Shown here one piece after another: positions 50,023 through 59,780 of a stretch of DNA of 64,000 nucleotides. The stretch lies in contig JBBPEB010000002.1 in the NCBI GenBank assembly GCA_039096225.1, positions 496,001 to 560,000 on the forward strand, read 5' to 3'. This DNA comes from Blastocystis sp. Blastoise. Its lineage: Eukaryota > Sar > Bigyra > Opalinata > Blastocystidae. Under the pieces are notes generated by a model. It was not told the DNA's origin. It saw only the letters and a program-made list of their open reading frames with translations, and did no database searches. Numbering within the stretch: the stretch's first letter is position 1; each line of letters starts with the position of its first letter. The position numbers and the translations under genes were made by a program.

Positions 50023-51819
50023 TTAATAAAATTTAAATTGAATTCCATGAAAATGTTTTTTAGGGACTTTGACTTTAAAGAATGCATTACCTTTATGTTT
50101 TTTCAATAAACCATGACCCCGATGAATAGGGTCTAAAGGAGGCATAGTAGAAAGACTACGTAATGCATAAGTATCTGAATTATTCATAACTATAGGTGTA
50201 GAGTTTTCATCTTGGGTATTCTGTTGCATAAGAGATGCTTGAGTATTCGTTAATTCTGAATCTGTTGTATTATTATGTAAATGATCAGGTAATAATTGTT
50301 TATTACGTATAAAACGATTATAACGATCTCTAGAATTCTCTGGGACTTCTTCAGATTCTAATGAACATCCTACAGGTAATTCATTTTCTAAATCTGTTTT
50401 ATCTGGATAATGATGCTTTAATAGATCTTTATAATATCTTAATGTAATCATTATAGTATCATTATCTGATGAATATTGTTCTAATGTAGATAATATCGAT
50501 TCTGATTTCATATTGAAATTCTCTTTACCAAATACATCTTCATAGTCTTCTTCATATTGTTCTATACGATCATTAAATCGTTTACATAAAAATAATAATT
50601 TATTCAATTGATTAATTTCTCTTGTATAAGTAATATTATTCATATCAATATGAAATGTTCTTGTTTTATTATCTAAATCTTGCAATTTAGTTGAATGAGA
50701 AGATAAATAAGGAGATATATAATTTTCCATATGTGTTGATTGACTATGTAACATCTTCATAATCGAATTTTCAAAGAGTTCTACACCTTTAGATTCGTGT
50801 TCTGAATCATTATGTTGGAATTGTGTTTCTCTTGATAATCTATAATAATATTGAGCAAATAAATGTCTTATAATATCACAACCATTAATTAAAGAATTAT
50901 TCTGTTGTGTTTTATAAATCCATCCTAAATGAGGTTTTATATATTCATCACCAAATTTCAAATCACGTACTTTACCACCATTCTCAGTAACAAATAAATA
51001 ATGTCTTGGAAATAAACGTAAGGATCTAGCTAAGACATTTAGATATTCTTCTGATAAATACTGATAAGTAGGATATTCATTCTTACCAATTTCAAATCGA
51101 TTCTTTGTATCATTCACATGAATAGTCAAAGTATTTAAATCAATATAATTGGTTGTTCTTCTTAACGATAAAGGAATTTGTTGACCACGAGTATAGATTA
51201 CACAATCATTATAATCATTACGAGCACATAATGTATCATAAGTTAAAACTAATAAATAACTATTCACATAATATAAATCATTAGGATTCTCTAAATAATT
51301 CTTTTTGGTGATATTAATGATTTCTCCCCAATCAGCTTCACAATTAATAATTTTCTGAGTGATTTCATAATGTCTTGAATAAGTAGCATCAATTTGTAAA
51401 GAACCCCATAAATGTTCCCATTTCTTTATATTTTGTGGAGTAAATGCTTTATAATTAATGATATCTTCATCATCTGTACAAATAGATATATTCTTCATTA
51501 TATAAGTAATCATTTGCATATAATTAGCTACTGTAGTATTGGATAATCCACCTTGTTGTCCAGGAGCTTCTGTTTGTGTATGTTGCATAACATTTTGAAA
51601 TTGAAATGGATCTGTTAAGACTTCTACACAAAAGAATGGTTCTTCCATATCATCTATTTGAATTCGTTCTTCATTACGAAATTTCTTACATATTGTTTTG
51701 ATCCATTTCTTCCAATTTATACTTGTTGATAATTGTATTTTCTTCCAATGTAATAATTGATCTATACAATTTGTAAAGAATTCTTCACAATCTTTATCTG
51801 AATAACCTGTTGATTGCAT
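50023..51819 (-). CDS. Tyrosine recombinase B, element 2 (598 aa)
   Basis: Ortholog of 7745-9580 with the same length and catalytic-type residues: A-R-N-D-Y (Arg near 199), V-N-D-T-K-N-R, I-I-R-H-L-F-A-Q-Y-Y-Y-R, and L-H-S-Q-S-T-H-M-E-N-Y with the candidate nucleophile. Both share W-K-[KN]-W-I and P-G/R-G-Q-Q-G-G-L-S in the N-terminal region. The tail carries G-H-G-L followed by basic K-K-H-K, a possible protease site plus DNA-binding tail. Intact. It lacks a heat-shock array, unlike recombinase A, so the two recombinases may act at different stages. Confidence 0.78.
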   Translation of the reverse strand: MQSTGYSDKDCEEFFTNCIDQLLHWKKIQLSTSINWKKWIKTICKKFRNEERIQIDDMEEPFFCVEVLTDPFQFQNVMQHTQTEAPGQQGGLSNTTVANYMQMITYIMKNISICTDDEDIINYKAFTPQNIKKWEHLWGSLQIDATYSRHYEITQKIINCEADWGEIINITKKNYLENPNDLYYVNSYLLVLTYDTLCARNDYNDCVIYTRGQQIPLSLRRTTNYIDLNTLTIHVNDTKNRFEIGKNEYPTYQYLSEEYLNVLARSLRLFPRHYLFVTENGGKVRDLKFGDEYIKPHLGWIYKTQQNNSLINGCDIIRHLFAQYYYRLSRETQFQHNDSEHESKGVELFENSIMKMLHSQSTHMENYISPYLSSHSTKLQDLDNKTRTFHIDMNNITYTREINQLNKLLFLCKRFNDRIEQYEEDYEDVFGKENFNMKSESILSTLEQYSSDNDTIMITLRYYKDLLKHHYPDKTDLENELPVGCSLESEEVPENSRDRYNRFIRNKQLLPDHLHNNTTDSELTNTQASLMQQNTQDENSTPIVMNNSDTYALRSLSTMPPLDPIHRGHGLLKKHKGNAFFKVKVPKKHFHGIQFKFY

Positions 51820-51841
51820 TATTAAAAATTAAATTATTTAT

Positions 51842-51853
51842 AAACAAAACAAA
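51842..51853 (-). terminator. Gene-end motif TTTGTTTTGTTT, minus strand
   Basis: Begins 34 bp beyond the stop of the 51887 gene and 23 bp before the recombinase B ATG. Confidence 0.42.
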
Positions 51854-51886
51854 TTTATTATTAATATTTTATAACATTTCATAGAA

Positions 51887-52309
51887 TTATAAATGAAGAG
51901 ATTGAACAATAGAATCAACACTTATATTTAATTTCATTAATTGAACAGCTAATTCTTGTATTGATTCATTTTGATTAGAATCAATTTCTTCTAATTCATT
52001 CAAGACTTCTGATATATGTTTGACTTCTTCTTCTATAATAGTTTGTTGTATTTTCATTGTCTTATAATAGACTTTCTTTGTTTGTGGATTACAACAATTA
52101 CAATGAATATCTATATTTTTAACAATTAATTGAAAGAATTCAGTTGATTTCTCAAATAAACATTTTATAGCTTTTATAATAAATTCTAATAAAGTATTTT
52201 TCTTTTCTATTTCTTCTTCGGATAATGTGGTTGTTGTTGAACTATCTGAACTTGTTGAACTTGTACTTGATAAAGAATGTAAGGATTCAGATACAGATTT
52301 AGGCTCCAT
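51887..52309 (-). CDS. Small coiled-coil hypothetical protein (140 aa)
   Basis: Intact frame, no element 1 counterpart. The N-terminus is Ser/Thr-rich (about residues 5-32). A helical middle contains H-C-N-C-C-N (three Cys and a His, possibly metal-binding or disulphide-forming). The last 70 residues look like a coiled coil with regular Ile/Leu. It sits between recombinase B and the minor capsid gene, in the same direction, each separated by a gene-end motif. Possibly a virion assembly factor; not recognised. Confidence 0.5.
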   Translation of the reverse strand: MEPKSVSESLHSLSSTSSTSSDSSTTTTLSEEEIEKKNTLLEFIIKAIKCLFEKSTEFFQLIVKNIDIHCNCCNPQTKKVYYKTMKIQQTIIEEEVKHISEVLNELEEIDSNQNESIQELAVQLMKLNISVDSIVQSLHL

Positions 52310-52337
52310 TTTTTAATAATTTTTAAATGAATAATAT

Positions 52338-52346
52338 AACAAAACA
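52338..52346 (-). terminator. Gene-end motif TGTTTTGTT, minus strand
   Basis: Begins 32 bp beyond the minor capsid stop (52378); a shorter variant of the motif. Confidence 0.35.
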
Positions 52347-52377
52347 TTTTTAATTTAAATGAAATGAATTAAAATAT

Positions 52378-54861
52378 TTATATATAAGAGATAGTTAATA
52401 AAACAACACAAGGATAATCACAAGTAATAAAGAACATATTATCATGAGGTAATAACTTTAATAATTTACGATTACAATAATAAACATTCTTATTGATCTT
52501 ATTTGATATACCTTCATATTTAATACCATTAGAATAGTAATAAGGTAGATTTGTAGTATCAATAACATGAATATTATTCTCATATTCATTAGTAAAACAT
52601 CTTAATGAAATAGGATATAAGTAATCAGTGGATTGACCATACACTGATATAATTTGTATATTCGTTAAGTATTGATATCCATAGACATTGGTTTTCTTCA
52701 ATTCATAAATTAAATTCTTACTCGTACTAAAATCACAATATACTTCATCATAAGCTTTGAAACGTATATCACTACCATTCGGTTCACATATATTACAAAT
52801 GATATTTCCTTTGAATAATTCATCAAATCTTAAATCTATATGATGATCAATGGTGATTGGAGAATTTATATTACTATATGTAACATATTTATCAGATAAA
52901 GGAAAACTAAATGTAGGATAATAAGATCCATTTATATATCCAGTACATAATTTAGATGCATTTGTTTGGATTGTATCTGTATCATTCTGAATAATAATAT
53001 CTTTTAAGATTTTATTCTGGATATTCAATGTAGGATATTCAGCATAGAATTGTGTGTCTGCTGTTAAACAATTCAAACATAATTTCTTAATGGTTTCACT
53101 AGGTTGAATCGTATCGACTGTATCTGAGAATTCTAAGAATCCTCTTAAAATACAATTATTATTGAAATTCACATATTGTTTATTTTTATCAGTATATCGT
53201 ATAATAATATCTTGAATAGTATTTAAATAAGGAGACACATTAATATTCATAATATCATGAAATTCATTATTGCCTTTATAATTATTCACATTAAATGAAT
53301 ATAAAGAATTCTGACTATTATCTACTATATTCGATTGAGCTATTAACATTCCTTTTGGACGACTACTATCAATATTATGAACACCATAATTAACAATTTC
53401 ATCATGACCTAATTTATTATAACCTAAGATTTCACCTAATTCTTGAGCTTGAGAGAAATCTATATGATGACTATCAGTATAACACTTATAATTACCATCT
53501 AAATCTAATGTATTCAAATCAACAGGTGTATCTGGTAATAATTGTTTACCATAAGATACATGCCAAGCAAAACATCCTTGTTCATCATAAACCAGATCAG
53601 GTCGTATATTATGTAGAGCACCACGATACTTAAATAATGAATGTTCTATATCTGTAGCTGTAAATGTGAATGAAGTAGAATCATTGCCTTTACATGATAA
53701 ATATATTATATATCCATCCTTATTGTCCATAGTTTGAGCATCTTTGGATATATTTAAATAATCAGTATAAATTGTATTATTGATTGAACTTTCTAATAAA
53801 TCATAGAATTCGTCTTCAATATAGTCACCTGGAGGAACAGTGAATGTAGTTTCATGAACACCATCATAACCACTCAATTGTCGAACAATCATTGTATTAT
53901 ATCCATCTTCAACAGTAATTAATGTTTTGATATTAAATATATCATCATGTTTAACTGGATTCTTAATTCTTTGTAAAACAATTTCTGGTTTATTTCCAGT
54001 GTGTATTAGTGTTCCATTACCGTCAAATAAACCAGTAAATAAACTATTTTCCATTTTCAGAATCATATTTATATTTGGAGAAGTTACATTTGGAAAATAA
54101 AAATCATGTTCTTCATTAATTACACATTGAATTGTTCCATCACTACTTTGTGTAGGAATATCATGAATGAACTTACTAAATACACCATTATTTGCATATT
54201 CTTTTAATGAATAAGTCCCTGTTGTTCTAACAGGAATAGGAAAAGAAGTTGTTTTGGGTCGATATAATATTATATTATCATCATCATATTTCATCATCAG
54301 TCGATTTTTGTTATCTAACCATACAGAAGATACCAAACAAACAGCGATCCACCAAAATTCTATATCTGTATAAGTTCCTTTTGGGAAATTAAAACCACGT
54401 CTTGTTTTAGCAATATAAAATTCACAATAAAAATCATCTCTATTAATTGTAATTGTTGGAATTTTCTTAATTTTAACAGTAGAATCGATATCAGGAGATT
54501 CACTTATTAATGGCCTATCACATATATCAAAATGACATAGTTCTAATAATTGTGGAATTGAATAATTTTTCTGATCTAAAGTGATTGTATATACGTTATT
54601 ATTTCCATTAACACGAGTATTTATATATTTGAATATTTGTGTTTTTGTGAATGTATCAAATAGAGGCACACTTTCACTACCAATTAAATTAAGATCAATA
54701 TAAGAAATGATATTTTTAGTGATATCAATAGAATTCGATAAATGTATATTGAATTGATTATCAATACAACGAACATCAATAGGAACTACATGTGTTTTAA
54801 TACGAGTATCCTTCTCTTCTAATGAAGTCTGTTCTTCTTGATTATCTTCATCAAGTTCCAT
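52378..54861 (-). CDS. Large modular minor capsid/penton-like protein (827 aa)
   Basis: Intact ortholog of the broken 9627-12525 gene. It begins E-K-D-T-R-I-K-T-H-V-V-P-I-D-V and then F-N-I-H-L-S. It has repeated modules of the form [FI]-x-x-P-x-G-x-Y-x-[DE]-x-E-F (clear at F-P-K-G-T-Y-T-D-I-E-F and V-P-P-G-D-Y-I-E-D-E-F), each followed by a beta-rich segment. The C-terminal third contains L-x-L-N-C-L-T and ends V-V-L-L-T-I-S-Y-I. The same module occurs once in the 57936 product. Divergent transcription with the capsid genes across an 82-bp spacer suggests co-expressed structural proteins. Penton or fibre function is inferred. Confidence 0.55.
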   Translation of the reverse strand: MELDEDNQEEQTSLEEKDTRIKTHVVPIDVRCIDNQFNIHLSNSIDITKNIISYIDLNLIGSESVPLFDTFTKTQIFKYINTRVNGNNNVYTITLDQKNYSIPQLLELCHFDICDRPLISESPDIDSTVKIKKIPTITINRDDFYCEFYIAKTRRGFNFPKGTYTDIEFWWIAVCLVSSVWLDNKNRLMMKYDDDNIILYRPKTTSFPIPVRTTGTYSLKEYANNGVFSKFIHDIPTQSSDGTIQCVINEEHDFYFPNVTSPNINMILKMENSLFTGLFDGNGTLIHTGNKPEIVLQRIKNPVKHDDIFNIKTLITVEDGYNTMIVRQLSGYDGVHETTFTVPPGDYIEDEFYDLLESSINNTIYTDYLNISKDAQTMDNKDGYIIYLSCKGNDSTSFTFTATDIEHSLFKYRGALHNIRPDLVYDEQGCFAWHVSYGKQLLPDTPVDLNTLDLDGNYKCYTDSHHIDFSQAQELGEILGYNKLGHDEIVNYGVHNIDSSRPKGMLIAQSNIVDNSQNSLYSFNVNNYKGNNEFHDIMNINVSPYLNTIQDIIIRYTDKNKQYVNFNNNCILRGFLEFSDTVDTIQPSETIKKLCLNCLTADTQFYAEYPTLNIQNKILKDIIIQNDTDTIQTNASKLCTGYINGSYYPTFSFPLSDKYVTYSNINSPITIDHHIDLRFDELFKGNIICNICEPNGSDIRFKAYDEVYCDFSTSKNLIYELKKTNVYGYQYLTNIQIISVYGQSTDYLYPISLRCFTNEYENNIHVIDTTNLPYYYSNGIKYEGISNKINKNVYYCNRKLLKLLPHDNMFFITCDYPCVVLLTISYI

Positions 54862-54943
54862 ATTTTTAATTAAATTATAATTTATATTTATTTATAAAAA
54901 TTATTTAATTTTATTTATTTATTAATATTTTCTTAATAAAAAA

Positions 54944-56437
54944 ATGAGAATCTTAAGAATTAAAGATAATATTCCTATTCAAAGCAATACTGATATTCTA
55001 TCTAGTCCTTATATCTTTCAATATCATTGGACTAATGTGGATAATACTTATATCAATTTCAATCAATCATATTTGGATCTTACTGTCAAGGCAACTGTCA
55101 CAGATAAAGCTGGACCAGTTTCTGTTTATTTAGATGAAACAGGTACTTCTGCTAGTTTCACCTATGATCAATTATGTCAATATTTCTTGGATCAATTAGT
55201 TCAGAAAGCTAATATTTATTCTATTATTGATACTACTGATGTTGAAATGGTTTATACATTACCTGATGGATCTGATCGTGCTTTAAAATATGAAGAAAAC
55301 TGTACACATGCTTCACGTGGTCGTAAAATGATATTATTAAAAGATATTAGTAAAAATGATTTAGAAAAATCTATGTATGGTGAAGATTTATCTGCAGATA
55401 CTTATGAATTGAATTCTATTCGTTATATACGTGCACATCCAGATGAATCTATTCATATTGCTATTCCTTTATATCTTATTAGTGGTTTAGGTGTTGATGG
55501 AGATTCTTTAATATTAACTAAACATTTCAATATGTTATTTAGAACTAGTACTATTGAATCATTAATTGATAATAAAATGAGTATTTATTTCAAGAATGGT
55601 ACTGCTACCAAAACTACCGAATGGTTACATTTAGATGATGAAAATTGGTTTAGTACATTTAAGATTGAATCAGCTACTATGAATTTAATGACTTATAAAG
55701 ATATTCAGTTCCAATCGAATGAATTATATAAAACTATACCTACATGTATTCAAGTTGATTATCAAAATACAAGATTAACTACTAATCATTTCAATATCAA
55801 TAGAGCTTTACCATTTATACCTGAATATATATTATTTTGGTTTACAAATGGTTATAGTTCAACAACTATTAGTAATATAGCTAGTCCAAATGTATGGCCA
55901 ACATATCAAAGTTGTTTGATTGGTGATGTTCAAATGTTCCCTCAAACTGAATTCCCTACTCAAATGTATTATCATAATCTTACTACAAAAGGTCATGTCT
56001 TCAATAATGCAGAAACTACTAGTTTATCTTGTCCTAATAAGAATTTATATTGTTTATGGGCTGATAATTCAAATCCTGAAACTATTCTTAAATATGATGA
56101 ATGGATTAAACATCCTATTTATATTATTCCAACAAAATCATTAATGAATATCCAATCAGATAGTGGTATTGAATTGAATTTCGATTGTAATGTTGATGTT
56201 CATGATGTTAAATATGAACATATTGATTCATCCACTGTTCCTGATGGACAAACGTGTCAATGGAAAAGTTACGTTGATCCAACAGATAAAAAGACAAAAT
56301 ATCACTGGGAAGCTGATACTGCCTCTTATAAGGTAGCTTCTCATGCTGGTATTTATAAACATACTACTACTGATCTAAGTGATAGTTCTCCTTATACCTT
56401 ACATATGATTGCTGTACGTAGTGTGCGTGATATTTAA
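54944..56437 (+). CDS. Major-capsid-like protein A, element 2 (497 aa)
   Basis: Ortholog of 12595-14121, intact. Shared segments: N-I-P-I-Q-S...D-[IL], F-x-[YF]-H/E-W-T-N-x-D-N-[TK], A-N-I-Y-S-I-I-D-[ST]-T, H-A-S-R-G-R-K-M-I, I-R-x-H-P-D-x-x-I-H-I-A-I-P-L, Q-M-F-P-Q-T-E-F-P-T, and the ending S-P-Y-T-L-H-M-x-[AC]-V-R-S-[AV]-R-D-I. The strong similarity at both ends of a roughly 500-residue beta-rich protein suits a capsid shell protein under structural constraint. The MCP assignment is by context and N-terminal pattern. Confidence 0.62.
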   Translation: MRILRIKDNIPIQSNTDILSSPYIFQYHWTNVDNTYINFNQSYLDLTVKATVTDKAGPVSVYLDETGTSASFTYDQLCQYFLDQLVQKANIYSIIDTTDVEMVYTLPDGSDRALKYEENCTHASRGRKMILLKDISKNDLEKSMYGEDLSADTYELNSIRYIRAHPDESIHIAIPLYLISGLGVDGDSLILTKHFNMLFRTSTIESLIDNKMSIYFKNGTATKTTEWLHLDDENWFSTFKIESATMNLMTYKDIQFQSNELYKTIPTCIQVDYQNTRLTTNHFNINRALPFIPEYILFWFTNGYSSTTISNIASPNVWPTYQSCLIGDVQMFPQTEFPTQMYYHNLTTKGHVFNNAETTSLSCPNKNLYCLWADNSNPETILKYDEWIKHPIYIIPTKSLMNIQSDSGIELNFDCNVDVHDVKYEHIDSSTVPDGQTCQWKSYVDPTDKKTKYHWEADTASYKVASHAGIYKHTTTDLSDSSPYTLHMIAVRSVRDI

Positions 56438-56511
56438 ATTTAATATTTCTTACTTACTATTCTTAACGTTAACTTGTTTAATTAATTCTATTCTATTCTA
56501 TAATACAATCA

Positions 56512-56522
56512 TTTGTTTTGTT
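56512..56522 (+). terminator. Gene-end motif TTTGTTTTGTT
   Basis: Begins 75 bp after the capsid A stop and 93 bp before the next ATG. Confidence 0.42.
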
Positions 56523-56614
56523 ATAAAAATTAAAATTAATTAATAATTATAAAATATTATTATTATTTATTTTTATTTTGTTAAAAAAAATATATATAAA
56601 CAATAATTATTAAC

Positions 56615-57838
56615 ATGGAAGGATTCCCAAGACAATTCTTACCTTCAAAGGCAAATCAAACTATTAAACCTGTACAAATTCCTATTCTAGTTTCTACAAG
56701 TCAAGATTTATTAAATCAACCTTATCCATTTGAATTCTTATATAATTCAGTGGATAGCCCTTATATTGATTTCAGTAATTCATTCTTAGAACTGAATTTC
56801 AATATTACTGGTACTAGAGACAAAAATTCAACATCTTCAGTTGTACAACATTCTAATATCTATAGTATTATTGATAAAATTACTACAGATCTTACGTTTG
56901 TATCTCCTACTGGTCAAGATATTCTTATTAATTATTCTGAATCTTCTATTGAATCCAGTAAAGCAAGAAAATTTGTTACTATTAAAGAATTAAGTAAAGA
57001 TGAAATTGATAAATCTATGTATAGTATGACAGAATGCTTATATAATAACACGTTGAGTAGTATTGCTGGAATGGAAATGAAAGAAAAAGCTCAAGTTATT
57101 ATTCCTTTATCTCTTATTACTGGTCTTGGTACATTTGATTGTGCTATTAAAGTAAAATCTTTGAAGATGCAATTCGTTACAAATTATTTAAAGAATCTAT
57201 TTACCGGTACCACTGTAATCACTGCATTGAAATTTGATCGTGTTTATATTCATCTTCAACAAATCTATGATATTAATTTTGGTAATGATCCACGTGCTTT
57301 GATTAAATGTATTCCTAATAATTGTCAGATATCTGCATTCACTACACCTGTTTATTCACAAGCATCAGTATCAGGTACACCAACTCCACAACAATTCTTA
57401 TCCAATAGAAGTGTTGTTTTCGTACCTGATTATTGTATGTTATACTTCACAAATCAAGAGAAGAGCATGATTCCTATTAAAACTGAATTATTAAAATCAT
57501 GTCAATTCCAAATTGGTGGTCAAAATATCTTACCAAAGACGGATTTCCCTACTACGTATAAAACAACGAATCCATCACAAATTATCCCTAATGCTATGCT
57601 TTATAATACTTGGAGATGTAATAGTCATCCTCAATCTCCTTTAAATGGTGAAAAGTGGTATGAACAACCTATTTATATATTCCCTATTTCAAGTGTTGTT
57701 GATGTCAATACGCGTAGTGGTTGTGAAGTTAATATCTCATTATTAACTGAATATACTGGTGGAACTGTTACTGGTCCTTATACTTTATATGCTCATTTTA
57801 TATTTGTTAAATTTGTTAGAGATGGTGCTACCAATTAA
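56615..57838 (+). CDS. Major-capsid-like protein B, element 2 (407 aa)
   Basis: Ortholog of 14183-15493 and paralog of capsid protein A. Shared with B of element 1: Y-N-S-V-D-S-P-Y-I-D-F-S-N-S, S-K-A-R-K-F-[IV], K-E-L-S-K-D-E-I-D, C-I-P-N-N-C-Q, N-x-R-S-V-x-F-[IV]-P-D-Y-C, G-E-K-W-Y-E-Q-P-[LI]-Y-I-F-P-I-S-S, and a final F-I-F-V-K-F-[IV]-R-[ND]-G-A-x-N. Intact. A 177-bp AT-rich spacer with a gene-end motif separates it from protein A, compared with 61 bp in element 1. Confidence 0.62.
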   Translation: MEGFPRQFLPSKANQTIKPVQIPILVSTSQDLLNQPYPFEFLYNSVDSPYIDFSNSFLELNFNITGTRDKNSTSSVVQHSNIYSIIDKITTDLTFVSPTGQDILINYSESSIESSKARKFVTIKELSKDEIDKSMYSMTECLYNNTLSSIAGMEMKEKAQVIIPLSLITGLGTFDCAIKVKSLKMQFVTNYLKNLFTGTTVITALKFDRVYIHLQQIYDINFGNDPRALIKCIPNNCQISAFTTPVYSQASVSGTPTPQQFLSNRSVVFVPDYCMLYFTNQEKSMIPIKTELLKSCQFQIGGQNILPKTDFPTTYKTTNPSQIIPNAMLYNTWRCNSHPQSPLNGEKWYEQPIYIFPISSVVDVNTRSGCEVNISLLTEYTGGTVTGPYTLYAHFIFVKFVRDGATN

Positions 57839-57894
57839 TTTATTTATTTGATATTTTTATTATTTGTATCAACTTTATATTATTCTAAAAAATA

Positions 57895-57905
57895 TTGTTT
57901 TGTTT
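57895..57905 (+). terminator. Gene-end motif TTGTTTTGTTT
   Basis: Begins 57 bp after the capsid B stop and 31 bp before the next ATG. Confidence 0.42.
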
Positions 57906-57935
57906 ATAATTTCATAATTAATTCATTTAATAAAA

Positions 57936-58616
57936 ATGACATCAATATCTCATCTAAGTAAAATTACAAGTCAAATCTGTCATGAACAATTCAATTATAC
58001 TTTGGATTTAGTAGGTAAAAATATTACTCATATCAATACATTAGTGAATACAAGTGATATCATTAATATTCCTGAATTTCTTTTGTATGATACCGCATCT
58101 GTCCCATTTCAAAAATATACATTTCCAGCTGGTAACTATTCATTGGAAGAATTCTTAGAAAAAATTGTTGAAATTGGAAAAAATATGAAATCATTAGTAG
58201 ATGGAAAGACTTGTGCTTATTATTATGATAAAGAAACAAAAACATTTGGAACATATGCTCAACACAGAATAGATGAATCTAAAATATTGTTTGATTTGTT
58301 AGGTATTAAAACCTATTATTGGGATTATACTAGCCAACCTATCGTTTTTACTGATGATTATATATCCAAGAATATTTCATGGTATAAGATCTATATGTTA
58401 CGTGTGTATTGTGATATTATTAATAAAGATAATGATTTGATTTCTATTCCTTTATATGCTAAACAAGGATTTGATAATACATTTGCTTTAAGTGATTTAT
58501 CTATTCCATGTATTGATGGTAAATATACAGATATCCAATGGGAAGTATATGATCAATTAAATAATCCAATTGATTTATCAAATACAAATCTTTATATATA
58601 CTTTACAGCATCTTAA
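57936..58616 (+). CDS. Small capsid-associated protein, element 2 (226 aa)
   Basis: Full-length version of the 122-aa element 1 protein. Order: an N-terminal I-T-x-I-N-T-L-V-N-T region; a F-P-A-G-N-Y-S-L-E-E-F module at about residues 67-77 like those of the large minor capsid protein; then M-L-R-V-Y-C-D-I, I-P-L-Y-A-K-Q-G, I-P-C-I-D-G-K-Y and a final L-Y-I-Y-F-T-A-S. Beta-rich, no membrane segment. The shared module suggests it co-assembles with, or occupies an equivalent position to, the large protein, for instance as a penton or cement protein. Confidence 0.55.
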   Translation: MTSISHLSKITSQICHEQFNYTLDLVGKNITHINTLVNTSDIINIPEFLLYDTASVPFQKYTFPAGNYSLEEFLEKIVEIGKNMKSLVDGKTCAYYYDKETKTFGTYAQHRIDESKILFDLLGIKTYYWDYTSQPIVFTDDYISKNISWYKIYMLRVYCDIINKDNDLISIPLYAKQGFDNTFALSDLSIPCIDGKYTDIQWEVYDQLNNPIDLSNTNLYIYFTAS

Positions 58617-58660
58617 TAAAATCATTTATTTATCATTAACTTATCATTAATTATTTTTTT

Positions 58661-58670
58661 TTGTTTTGTT
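58661..58670 (+). terminator. Gene-end motif TTGTTTTGTT
   Basis: Begins 45 bp after the 57936 gene stop and ends 17 bp before the ATPase ATG. Confidence 0.42.
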
Positions 58671-58687
58671 GATAAAAATCATATAAA

Positions 58688-59725
58688 ATGGTGAATAAAA
58701 TAAATCCATTAAAAGAAACACGTAAAGGATGTGGAGTTTTAGAATTTAAATATGGAAAATCTCATCATAAAACATATGAATCGAAATTCATATTGATTAT
58801 TGCAAGAACATTCTCAGGTAAATCATTCTTAACTGTGAATCTATTATGTTCTATGGATCTTAAAAATAAATATAAACAAGTCACAGTTATTTGTCCTGAT
58901 GCATCCAATAAGAATGAATGTTATACATCCTTTCAAGATATTTGTGAACATGCTGGAATTGATTATAAATGGTATGATTCTGTTGATGATAAATTTAAAA
59001 AGATTAAGACTATTGATGAATTAGTCAATACATATAAATTACCAGAACATAATTTTATTGTATTGGATGATATCTATCCATTATCTAGACAAACCAAACA
59101 ATTGATTGTATCTATATTATCTAAAGGTCGTCATTATAAACAGAATGCTATTATATGTCTTCAAAGTCATACAGATGTTACCAATCAATCTATATTAAGT
59201 CAAGTATCTCATTTCTTTATTAATAGTCAAATCTTAAAACGTGATCCTGGATTCTTACCAGATAAATTAAAGATTATGCCATCAAATCTAAATGAAATTC
59301 TTACAGATGAAGAATTAATGAATGATCCACATCAATTCTTTATGTTAAAACAAGGTAGTGATGATTTAACGATATGGACAAATCCTGATTGTGGTAGTAA
59401 ACAGAATGTATATAAGATGGTAAAGAAAAGGAAATGGACAGAAGAAGATAGTGAAAAAGAGAAACGAGAAGAACAAGGTGAAGTATCAGGTAGTGGTATT
59501 AAACGTCCTAATGAACATATATCTACATATGAAAAGAAAATGAAGAAGTTTTTACCTGTTGAAGAAGAAGTCTCATTGAAAGGTATTGAACGAGATGAAA
59601 AAGATAAACCTAAAGAATCCATCTTACAAATCATACAAGATCAAATCATACAAGATAGTCAACGACGCATTTTTAATCCTTATTTAAATAAAAAACATTA
59701 TTCTGGTTATCCATCTTTTCATTAA
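58688..59725 (+). CDS. A32/FtsK-like genome packaging ATPase (345 aa)
   Basis: Predicted motor that drives viral DNA into the capsid. Walker A is I-I-A-R-T-F-S-G-K-S-F-L at residues 37-48 (an SGKS form), Walker B is N-F-I-V-L-D-D-I-Y at 122-130, and the downstream C-L-Q-S-H-T resembles the sensor Gln of HerA/A32 ATPases. The C-terminal 100 residues are a charged extension starting K-K-R-K-W-T-E and carrying G-S-G-I-K-R-P, a possible maturation site. Intact, whereas the element 1 copy has two nonsense codons. It follows the capsid genes directly, as in polinton-like viruses and virophages. Confidence 0.88.
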   Translation: MVNKINPLKETRKGCGVLEFKYGKSHHKTYESKFILIIARTFSGKSFLTVNLLCSMDLKNKYKQVTVICPDASNKNECYTSFQDICEHAGIDYKWYDSVDDKFKKIKTIDELVNTYKLPEHNFIVLDDIYPLSRQTKQLIVSILSKGRHYKQNAIICLQSHTDVTNQSILSQVSHFFINSQILKRDPGFLPDKLKIMPSNLNEILTDEELMNDPHQFFMLKQGSDDLTIWTNPDCGSKQNVYKMVKKRKWTEEDSEKEKREEQGEVSGSGIKRPNEHISTYEKKMKKFLPVEEEVSLKGIERDEKDKPKESILQIIQDQIIQDSQRRIFNPYLNKKHYSGYPSFH

Positions 59726-59770
59726 TTTTTTTTAATATTTTAATTTGTCATATAAACCATAATTATTTTA

Positions 59771-59780
59771 TTGTTTTGTT
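59771..59780 (+). terminator. Gene-end motif TTGTTTTGTT touching the next ATG
   Basis: Begins 46 bp after the ATPase stop and ends one base before the ATG at 59781, so if it is a gene-end signal the next mRNA must start within or upstream of it. Confidence 0.42.
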
